This document shows positions 1 to 10,518 of a stretch of 64,000 nucleotides of DNA, in pieces. The first letter of the stretch is position 1; each line of letters opens with the position of its first letter. Both the position numbers and the translations under genes were made by a program. The notes beneath the pieces are model-generated. The model did not search any database and was not told the origin of the DNA. It saw nothing but the letters and a program-made list of their open reading frames with translations. Where the stretch lies: assembly GCA_013365365.1 (NCBI GenBank), contig JABVXU010000141.1, positions 1 through 64,000 on the forward strand, given 5' to 3'. Source of the stretch: Cruorifilaria tuberocauda. Its lineage: Eukaryota; Nematoda; Chromadorea; Rhabditida; Onchocercidae.

Positions 1-31
<31 letters not shown>

Positions 32-116
32 AAGAGAGAGAGAGAAAGAGAGAGAGAGACAGAGAGAGAGAGACAGAGAGAGAGAGAAGAGAGAGAAGAA
101 AAAAAAGGAGAAAAGT
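1..116. repeat. (GA)n simple repeat at left edge
   Basis: Almost uninterrupted GA dinucleotides, with regular AGAAAG and AGACAG interruptions. The array probably continues beyond the left edge of the window. It is a low-complexity microsatellite with no coding potential. Confidence 0.95.
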
Positions 117-2430
117 AATGATAAAAGCAACTTTTTGTAATAATTTAATATTTTCTAGTTTGCAATAAATTCTTTCCTCAACATTCACTAAAATCTCATT
201 GTATATATTGAATATAATCATAAATATTTCCAGTCTATTCTTAAATTTTTTTTGAAGCATGCAAATTCACTTTCCTCTGTTAACTAACTGGACTGAGAGA
301 TCCCAGATATAACTAATTATAGTCACCTGCAACAATTATAATGATATGCAAATAGTAATGTTTCGAATGAATCAACAAATATTTTGCACAAATTCATTTC
401 ACAGAAATAAATTAGCTATAATTCAGATAAGCAATTTTTTATTGGATTGATTAAATTCGTTTCGCTAATTTTGCTTGTTTTGTTATTCGTTGTTATCCGC
501 CCACATTTAATGCTTATTTTATGATAGTGTTTATATTTTTATATTTCATAACTGTGCTAATTAATTAGGGAGGGATGAGAAATTTCCATAACTCACTTCA
601 TTAATATATTTAAGGTAAATGCAGCAAAGAAGACATTTTATACTAATATATAAGAAAAAAACAAAACGAACTAAGTATATCTACAAAGTGATGAATTGTA
701 TTCTTATGTAGTTATCACTTACACAATGTATCGCTTATTACACATCAGTTTATTTTCTTACAAAATGAATTTGTAAGAAAACAAAAAAAGTGAAACTTGG
801 AATGTAAGTTTCACCAAACCTCAACGGAGCTATCTAAGCAATCTTAGCACTGATTAATAAAATATACAAAAATGATTAGCTGCACTTTCAATTTAAAAGT
901 ATTATTAAAAACTTGAAATTTAGTTTCTCATAGTTTTTAGCTATTCATGAATTTCAAGCAATTTATGTTTTTCGAGAATTTTCTTGTTCAAAAAGAGGAC
1001 GGAAAAACTAATTCAAAAACTGTGCGATGATTTCCCAATGCATGCTTGCATGCATGCGTTTTTTGTTACTTTTGATGCAGTTCTGAAAAGATTAGCTAAA
1101 TAAATTTTGTAAAGTTAATTAGAAAGATATTTTGCATACAGCTTCCTATCATCAAATTATGGTTTTTTCATTGTTTGCAAAACTAAAATTTGCTTTATAT
1201 CGTAAAAAATATTAGACTTAGCAACAATGTACAACAACTGCAATTTGAAAAGAAAAAACAATCAAAATCTTTTAAAATATTAAAATGAGAATCATAAAAC
1301 AAATTAGTATATTATTCAATAATAAATTTCAACTAAATATTAACCTAATTTTGCATGTCAAAAAAATCAATAATAGTTATTCGAAAGAGGAAAGTTATTC
1401 GCTAATAGAAAGAAGAGATTGAAAGTAATAATATCGAAACTTTTGTATTAGTAAATCTGATGGATTTCTTTTAATATCACAGCATTTATATAATCACTCA
1501 TATTTAATACACACACATCATTGATCTGATCCAAAGTAATTTCATAAATTTTGCAAAATCCATGAGGATTAAGGAGGAGGCGAGAAGACGTGCAACTCAC
1601 ACTCTCTCACCCGTCCCCCGAATCACTGGTGGAAGAAAAGGCGGAACTCATCATCCTTCTCACATCCATAATCACCTCCATTTCTCTCTCTCGATGCAGC
1701 TGGCCCATCCGTGTGCGTGGCGTGTGCGCATCTGTTCCTTTCGTTATTTCTGTGTGCGTCTGCATGTGTGCATGCATGTGTGCATTTGTATGTGCATGTG
1801 CGTGTGGTATGCGTGTTACTAATCCTTCCCATAATGCGCTAATTATCCGATCGATAGTTTGTCATTTGGTTAATCATTTCATTTTCTTGCTTTTTAGTGC
1901 TAAAGACTGTAGGTAATTCATTTCAGAAAAAGAAAGAAAATTCCATTCATTTACAAAAAAATCCTATAAATCAATATTTTCTACATAACTAAAATATTTT
2001 CATTTATCAAAAATTTTTCTAGCAATTAATTACTAAAAATCTTTGGTATTTTCCTTTTACAGCGATGACTGGTCGTTCAAAGATAAACTTCGTTTGTTGA
2101 GAAAATTTCTATGGGAAGAAAAAAATGAAACGAAATGTAATTGATTGTAATTATGCGAAAATTTTTTATTTCATAAAATTCGATAATAAAACGCAATTTT
2201 TTAGAGACAAAAACAAAAAAAAAGTGAAGCGTTGAAAGTAAAGTGCTTTTCAGTTTTCAGTATGAATGAATGAACGATCAAATGCAATCAAAATTTGATT
2301 GATTGATTGATTGACAAACATTTGCACATTTCCTTTTTCAAGACTATTGAATATATGTGTTGATTTATTAGGTGGAACAAAATGGGAAGCTGAGAAGAAT
2401 GAATGACAGATGACAGAACGAGGAACGATG

Positions 2431-2465
2431 AGATGGCGGGGCGGGGGAGCGGGGGAGCGGAGGAA
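2431..2465 (+). other. G-rich island, possible G-quadruplex
   Basis: Within very AT-rich surroundings the plus strand has runs of 4, 5 and 5 G flanked by several GG pairs, all separated by one to three bases. Three long G runs plus GG pairs could form a two-tetrad or bulged quadruplex. No gene is visible next to it, so any promoter role is speculative. Confidence 0.45.
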
Positions 2466-4825
2466 AAAGCAAAAAAATAATGGAAAGTTACTTCGAGTGT
2501 TTTAAAAAATTTTGTAATTTTGAAAATCTGTGTTAGCGATTGAAGATTTGTGTATGTGTGTGTGTATATGTTTTTATGTGCGTATGAGCTATCTTAGTTC
2601 TCGTGATGTATAAGAGTTAATATAAATTACTAATATGGAACACTTTAATTTTCACAGGTAACTTTTAATATTCTTAGAAAAGATGTTTGATGAATTTCAT
2701 TATTGAAAAAGCTATCGTTTCATTCGATTTTAAGAAAAAAAACGAATTTATATTCGCTAGGCAAAGTGAAAATGGAAAGGAAAGAATATTTTAGTGTTAA
2801 TGAAAAATTCAAAAAAAAGAATTTATGGAATGGAAGTTATCATTTATATATTTTTGGATTAGAGGGATAAGTCGAGAAATTTCTAAAAGATAAAAAAGTT
2901 CAATACTGAAAGTGATAATCTTTTTTTAATAGCTTACTTTATTTTTAGGTTGAAAAATTCTGTCTTCAAGAGAATTTCCTCGTTAAATTCCATCGTCAAC
3001 TATCGTTAAATCCAGCATGTCTCTTTCATTTTTCTTTCTTTCTTTTACTTTCTTTCTTTTCTTTTCTACTTTGAAAGTTCGTTAACTTTACTTCATTTAT
3101 TGATGGAAAATTTGAAAAAACAGGCGATCGAAAGAGAAAAGCAAGTTTTTTTTAATGATAAAAAATTGAATGAATATTGGAAATAAATTTATTGAGGTTA
3201 ATTTTTTTGATAAGAATAAAGAGAATAAAAGGAAATGAGAGGTTAAACACTGATGAAATGAATTCAATTTTGCACTTATATTTATTAATAAATTTATCAC
3301 TATGGAAACAGAAAGTGAATTTTCATTGATCGAAGTGGTTTCTGAAATTTATGAGGGAAGAAAGAACAATGAAATTGCTGAAGGGATCATTTCAATTTTA
3401 TGAGTGCTTCTCTCTTTTCTTTGTTTATATCTAATTATCATCAGTGCTTGAAAGTTTTCTTGCTTCTTTGAAGAAACTTTCCCAAATTCACTCATGTGCA
3501 TCAGTGGAAATGTATAAGAGTTATATTTTATGTAAATATTTAAGTCAGAAAAAATTTCCAATGAATTCCTCATTTTGTTTCAAATTATTTAATGCAGTTT
3601 AAAAGATATGATATAAATAGAAGTAGATAGGATAAGATGGAAGTTTAGACTGAAAAAAATTAAGTGATTTGTTATTCTTATCGGTGGCTCCATAAAATGA
3701 AATTTGATATAATTGCTATGAAGATGTATTATTCATCACCTGCATCATTTATTAATTTTAGCTATTAAAATATTGATATCCCATTATTCAAATATTCATT
3801 CTAATAATTTTTTCCTGCTTTTATCTAATATCAAATTTTAACTCCAAATTATATTTAAATTGAGTTTGAGAATGATTTCTGTGGAGAATGGCAAACTGAC
3901 ATTTGGGAAGGAGGTTCCAAGAGATTTAATGAGGTTGGAAAAGAAATTGAAATTTTTCAATCATTTCGAAAGAAGTCAAATTTATTTCAGTTTATTGAAA
4001 ATCGAGAATGGCATTATTTGAAGCATATGAATGTGAAGGAAGTCTTCCGCATTTTTACGAGAAAAAATGACGTAAATCAAAATTAGAGCATAGCAATAAT
4101 AATACATAGAAATTAAATCAAAAAAAAACAACTAAAGAATTTAATTTCAGAAATAATTATATTGCGACACAGTATGTGAAAAATTAAATGACTTTTCTGA
4201 ATTAATTAATACTTATTAAACCTGGAAAAATGTTACTGTATTACTGTAATATTGGAAAGCAAAGTGATGGAAAGAGTGTTTTTGTCATTTTTACTGAAGA
4301 TTTGATGAATTACAAATGTTTGTCATTTTCTTAAGTAATGCTTTTATGATTGTAGTTGTAGTTTGAGTTATTCTTTCATCTTCATATCGCTGATTATCGC
4401 ATAATTATGGAATAGAGTTCATCTTGACGATAGTTTATGAATTTCATTCGAAGTCTCAATATAAATGTTGGAATATATTAATAAATTGGTGGATTATCAA
4501 TACATCATTAATCAATTTCTGCCAAAAATAAGTCCGCAAGCATTGGAAATATCAAACAATATACTTAAAATAGTTCATAGAATACATGAAATAGCATTAT
4601 AAACAATTGGAAACGAATATTAATTTGCATGCTTCATGAAATCCGTGTTTTTAATTTTTAAGTGAAAGAAAGAAATGCGGAAAAAGGGATTTGAGATAAG
4701 AAAAATTGGAAATCATATCTCAGCAGGGATGGGATATCACTAAAAGTGGATTCTATGAAAATTTTCCAATTTAATTTTTTATATGCAAAACAACGATTTG
4801 ATGGAAGGAAGGCTGGTGAAATTAT

Positions 4826-4915
4826 GGAGGAGGGGAAGAGGAAGAGGAAGAGGAAGAGGAAGAAGGAAAAGGAAAAGGAAGAGGAGGAGAAAGAAAAGGA
4901 AGAGGAAGGGAGAGG
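4826..4915 (+). repeat. 90-nt pure purine tract (GGAAGA)n
   Basis: An unbroken run of A and G only, built mainly from GAGGAA and GGAAAA units. Such polypurine-polypyrimidine stretches can adopt triplex (H-DNA) form. The open frame across it encodes only K/E/R low complexity and is not a credible gene. Confidence 0.85.
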
Positions 4916-7900
4916 TTCTCTACATTCTCAACAAATTAAATTAATTAGGAAATTAAAATGCATTTTTTTCCTATTAATTTTAAAATGTACAAAGTTTAAA
5001 TTAATTAATAAAATGATCAGAATAGGTAATAATCATATTCATTTGATAATAAAAGAAGTTTGGAATTGAAAAATAAATAAAATATTTTCAAAAAAAGAAT
5101 TTTTCTGCTTTCCTCTTTGTAATGTTAATTTGTCGAATAAACAATATATTTGTTTCAAATATTGATATCCAATACAGTACATGCATATAAATTGTACATT
5201 TGCCTCATTGTTTTACCTAAAAAAGATGTGAGTGAAATGGGAAGAAAAGACCTTAAAAACCTCTAATTCGCTTTTTTGATTTTACTTTAAAAGGTTGAAG
5301 ATTTCCGTTTACAATGAAAATGGATCTAAAAAATATTTCCTTTATTTTTCATTCTTCACTTAAATAAATTCACTTTACAAATTACCTTCTATCATAATCG
5401 GAATCAGTTCAGGATGAAATTATTTCTCTAATAATTTTTCTAATATTTCTCCAATTTAAATTATTTTAAGGTGATAATCTCTTTCCTTTAAAAATGAGAA
5501 AAAAGTATGTGAGGATTATTGTTTTTGAAATGCTTCACTAAAATAAATGAAGGCTTGTTGTTAATCAGTCAAATCTATGATATTATCAATCAATCAATAA
5601 TTTTTCAGTCATTTTCAGTAATAATTATACAAGTGATTTGATCTGATAGTCATACTGTCACAAAAACTACAATTTTTGGTTCATCATTCAATACTTATAT
5701 TGCTAAAAAAAAAAAAATCATTTAAAGCTGAGAATTAGGATTAAAATGTATGATGCAATATTGCTAAACGATATTCCATACGCATTACACACTAATGAAT
5801 GAATGTTGTCAGACCGCATTAATCAATTAATTAATTTGTCACAAATATATTGTCATACAAATTCAATAATTTTCAAGCTGTACCTGAAAGAATGCGAAAC
5901 CACAAAACTATATATGTTGCATTTGCGCATTATTTCATTCGTCGCAATTGCAAATATGGGACAAAAGATTTGGGAGAAATGGACGAGTGGCAGGATTAAA
6001 TGAGAATTGAGAGATAATTTGGAATATAATTATCAACAATAATTGTCATGCGATGTGGTTGTCGACTAATTTCGACTGTCGAACGTATCGCACAGTAACA
6101 TTGAATTCTGCGCCTAAAAAAAGAAACTCAAAAGAAATAATTTTGAGAAATATTTCAATCTTTCTTTTCCTCAATTTCTCTTCAACTTTTTCTAGAAGGG
6201 AAAAAAAGAAAGGTGAAAGAACGAATGAATCAAATAAAGGTGAACATGTCCTTCGAGAATATTCCTACAAATAGTGCTTCGCAGACAAAGAAATTTAAAA
6301 TTCAAATTGAAATTTATGGCTAAAAGTTGTTATACATAAAAATTAATTTTTCGTTTTTAAAGAATCACTTAAATGATGAAAGTTGCATTATATTATATGT
6401 AAAATTTAATGTTAATGACTCTGATTTTACTGTTTTATCAATTTTATGTAACATTTCTATTTCTTTAATTATCTGAATGATGTAAACGTTCTTTTCACTT
6501 TTTGCTTCTTTTCTTTGTTTTATTTTTAGTTTACCATAACTCTGAAATGTGTTGAATTTACAGTACTGTATAGCAGTTTCGCTTTTTTATTCTTCACAAA
6601 ATTATGAAATAACGATTAAAATTCCTTAGGCTTTTTTTGGTAGACTTAGAATATGTTCTGTTAATTTTGTAAATTTCTTGTAACTAATCATTCTGATCCA
6701 CTTCCATGTAATTATTTTCCGGATCCCACTTTCATGATTTTTTCTCATCCTATCAGTGTAAGACTATAGAAGCTTTTTAAAAAAAGTAAACAAAAACGTA
6801 GGAATCAGAGAGTACTTAAGAGAGAGAGAGAAAAGAGTGGTGGAATAATAACGACCATTCTTCACTAACATGAAGAAAACCATTTTTTCGAAATGACTCC
6901 AAAAAATTTCTATAGTGAATCCTTAAGAGTAATATTTGCATATTATTTAAGAAGCTTATTCTCTTAACCTGCTAATATAGATAAAGAATTTTAATATGAA
7001 TGCTAAAGTTCCATGCTGCTTGGAAATGATTAGTTAACATTAAGGAAAAAATTTGATATGAGAGTAAAATAGAGGAAATTACTAATACCATTACAAGTAT
7101 ATGAAAAAGGTACAAGAAAAAATAAAAGTCAATATTAAGATATTGACTAATAAAAAACAATATTGTAGGAAATAAATGGCTACACTGTATTTTTTTAACA
7201 TAATTTACAATTGATTGATTTATTCCCGTTTAAAAATTCTTCCTATCATTTTCTTGTTGTCATCATATGAAGTATCGTCTTACTAATCGCAATAAATTGC
7301 GATACTTCATTGCGTCGTCCAAGAAAAAAGAAATATCGTCGCTAAATTAATTGAGAAAGAAAAGCATTAAATTTGCTGTGAAAAAAAACTAAAATCTTGA
7401 TTATAAGCAAAACAAAAAAAGATGAGTAAATGAAGCGATATAATGTAAAGGATAATGTGATATGGAATATGATACTTGTCATTTCCTCTCATTTTTATTG
7501 ATATCGGAAGTGTTGTACGAGTGATCGGCACTTTATCCATTCAAATTTATTGAAATATATTTTACTAAAAATTAATATTGAAGTGAAAGAAGAAAAACAA
7601 GCTGAAAGTGAATATTTCTATAGTGATAGCATCAAATAATATTTTTTCAGATAATTATATCACTTCCCTTTATTACAGCAAATTAATGGATTCATTTTCA
7701 GAAATTAATCATTCAAATTTAATTCTAAAATGAAATTATTAATGATAATATCAATAATGAGCAAAAAAGGTTTAATTCCTTTACAAAAAAGGTATCACAA
7801 TTAACAGAGAAACTTCCATTTTTCTTAACTCTAATTGGATTTATGATCAAGGCTTGATCAAGAAAGTTTGCAATTAATAAAAGTCCTTTGTCCTTCTGAT

Positions 7901-8094
7901 GCTTTGTGCTTCAGTTTCAATCATCTACAAGCAAATAAATTCAGATTTTATTTACTAGCAAGTACACAAGTAAAAAGTTTAAACAAGCAAGAAAAGCTGT
8001 GTATAATAAAATTTTCTTGTCATACATGAAAATGTTCGATTTTATCTATCGGCCAGTAAATATCAGTACAGTTCTAATAACTTTCGCTTTAATT

Positions 8095-8232
8095 TCAGTA
8101 TACTAATATCCAAATATCGATCCATCAATATGAACAGTGAAATATCAATATGAATATCCATACATCAACAGGCATATCGATATCAAATGTTATACATTAA
8201 TACAAATATCGCTATATTAATATCAGATATCG
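8095..8232. repeat. Degenerate ATATCGAT / AATATCAATATGAA cluster
   Basis: About 140 bases in which ATATC, ATCGAT and CAATATGAA words recur at irregular spacing. It looks like a decayed short tandem repeat. No gene or transposase similarity is seen. Confidence 0.5.
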
Positions 8233-9676
8233 CGAATGCACTCATTATTAAAAAAAATGTGTAACTAAAAGTAATAATGAAGTTATCGGTATGAGAGCAA
8301 AGTAATGAGGATATGTATGATTAATGATTAATTAATAACTAAATATCATTGTTTAATGGATTATCAATTTAAAAAATGTTGAAATCAAACAAGTAAAAAA
8401 TGGAATGAATTGTTTTACCAAATAATAAATTAGAAAAAAAAACAAGGCGGAATAAAAGAAACATCGATCAAATTCATTTCATTTTTTACTCGATTTTATA
8501 TTTTCGAGGCGTTCATACTTGAGGGGTTACTTGAATATGAATTAATCAAAAAATAAAAGTCTGCCCAAACTGGAAATTAAAATTACATTGAAGAAAAAAA
8601 AGTAAAGTAAAATTTGCACTTGAAAGGAAAGGAATTTGTTGGACAGAAAGATTAAAATAAAATTTAGAAAAACTTTATTGGTAAGTAAATAAGTAAAAAA
8701 GCTTATCTCTAAAGGCAAAAAAGAATTGCTGCCTAAAAGTCTGAAGGGATAGATGTAAGGCGAAGCACTGGCTTGAAATCGAATGAAAATGGCATGGGCA
8801 AATGGATTGCAACAAATCATTGTCACCGATCGACTCAAATGTGCTCAGCTCATTTCACGTCCGGAATTGAGCCCAACCGATTTCATTTCCGGAATTCAGT
8901 TCAGCTGACTTCACATTCGAAATTGAATATTTGTCTATTATTTCTTTCATTTCATTGTAGATATGAATTCTGATTATGTGTTTTAGAATAATTAAACTAA
9001 TTAGTACCTAATTGATTACCAGATGAAATATGCAATGTAATGAAAAATGGCACCTCTGAAGAAGATATTAGCATTTTCCAAATAATGAAAATATTTCGTA
9101 TTTTCCACAACAGGGAAATAATTTTCAATTAGACGTTGACATTTTTCCTTGTGAGCGTAATGAAATCAAATTTGTAAGTTTGAATTTTTTAAATTTCACT
9201 AATTGATAATTTTATTTATCATTATTCTTAACAATTTCAAGCAGAAACAAAAAAAAACGGTTTATAGATTATTTACGAATTATAAGTACATAAAATGTTT
9301 CCTATAAATTTATAATTAAATTTATGGAAGACTTGCTTCTTTTTATATTGAATTTTCATTAAAAATATTCATCTTACTTTACGGAAAGATACAAAAAATA
9401 ATTGATTTTATCAAAATTCACTCTTTTAAAAATTTCAAAACAAGAATTTTTGCTGAAATTATGCAAAGATTATAAAGCTTCGCAATCTCTAAAAATTCAA
9501 AATAATCCAATAATAAATAAATTAAATAAAAATAAAAGTACAATGAAAAATATATTGACTAATCTTAGGGCTATTATACATCCAATCGAGCCATAAATTT
9601 AAAAAATTAACTTAGCTTTCTATATATTATGAATCTTACACTTAGTTTTCCCCATATAGATGAAAAGGATCACTCT

Positions 9677-9722
9677 TATTCATTTATTGTCACTCTTTCT
9701 GAAGAGTGACAATAAATGAATA
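9677..9722. repeat. Perfect 21-bp inverted repeat with 4-nt loop
   Basis: Arms at 9677-9697 and 9702-9722 are exact reverse complements, separated by only four bases, so the DNA or a transcript would fold into a tight hairpin. A G-T wobble could extend each end. The stem has no U-run after it and is too short for a usual pre-miRNA. It may be a small foldback element or a protein-binding palindrome. A 16-nt palindrome lies just downstream at 9771-9786. Confidence 0.8.
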
Positions 9723-9902
9723 GTACCTATTCAAACACATTTCAATTACTTATATATTATGGTGCGAAATTACTATTTAAATAGTACCAATGAACTTTTA
9801 CTGTTGATAGTAATACTATTGGATTGAATTTCAGTACTAATTTCAATGAAAGCCTTTTTGAAGGGTGACAACATTGAAAGTAAACGATTAGGATCTATGC
9901 CA

Positions 9903-9959
9903 TAGAGAGAGAGAAAGAGGAAGACAGAGAGAGAGGGAGAGAGAGAGAGAAAAAAAAAA
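9903..9959 (+). repeat. (GA)n simple repeat with A-rich end
   Basis: GAGAGA units with AAAG, ACAG and GGGA interruptions, ending in a run of A. A low-complexity microsatellite about 550 bases upstream of the BAR-domain gene. Confidence 0.9.
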
Positions 9960-10502
9960 TGGTTAAAAATGAATCGATAAAAAGGACGAAGCATTAATCG
10001 AAAATTTTGTTCATTCATGGCTATCTAATTCACTTTTCCATTTTTCTGCCCTTTTCCGGAAACGTTTCAGTCTATTCCTAAGCGTTTAGCATGGTGAAGA
10101 GATAGAAGTTGAGCATTTATCACTTCTTTACCACTATTCTCAGTTATCATTCAGAGAGATTGATAAAGTGATTGGCAAAAGGCACAAAATTTGTTTGAAA
10201 GTGTGAGCCACATATTCGTTACATTTATATTAACTTTATGTGAAATTTATGCATTGTCATTTTGCGAGAGTAAAATCTAAAAATATAATTAAATGAATAA
10301 TTTTTAATTTATAGTAATTTAAAAAGGATTATCTGTTTAACGCATTAAAATAAATGCATGACTTATTGTAATGTGATAATTTGAATATTTCGATTTTGAT
10401 ATAAAATTGTACAAAATTTATGTTATTAACTCAGATTTAAATATAAATCTGCGTTGATAATAATTCATTGCTATTTCCCCTACTGACTGTGATTGGTTTG
10501 AA

Positions 10503-10512
10503 ATAATTGCAG
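10503..10512 (+). promoter_or_regulatory. Probable SL trans-splice acceptor of BAR gene
   Basis: An ATAATTGCAG acceptor ends six bases before the ATG at 10519. No upstream coding exon is visible that could use it in cis, and such a short leader is typical of nematode spliced-leader addition. That reading is an inference. Confidence 0.55.
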
Positions 10513-10518
10513 TGTTTG

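Larger units (their letters stand above)
117..10510. other. Gene-poor AT-rich region, about 10.4 kb
   Basis: I find no open frame here flanked by credible splice sites or resembling a known protein on either strand. The longest open frames, for example about 1562-1916, fall in TG-, TC- or GA-rich low-complexity sequence and look like chance. The stretch holds a TG/GC-rich patch (about 1575-1830), a G-rich island (2431-2465), TTGA repeats near 2297-2312, a TTTC tract (about 3030-3065), a purine tract (4826-4915), ATATCGAT-rich sequence (8095-8232) and a strong foldback (9677-9722). It could be intergenic DNA upstream of the BAR gene or a large intron of a gene off the left edge. Confidence 0.6.

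Noticed and set aside
1562..1916. Overlapping open frames of 86-108 codons near the left edge
   Set aside because: They lie in CT- and TG-repeat-like DNA, encode low-complexity Cys/Val/Ser runs, and match no family I know.
4746..5069. 107-codon open frame rich in Lys/Glu
   Set aside because: It is produced by the purine tract and has no splice or family support.
7267..7310. 11-bp inverted repeat around ATGAAGTATCG
   Set aside because: Arms are short and the loop is 22 bases; plausible by chance in a 64-kb AT-rich window.
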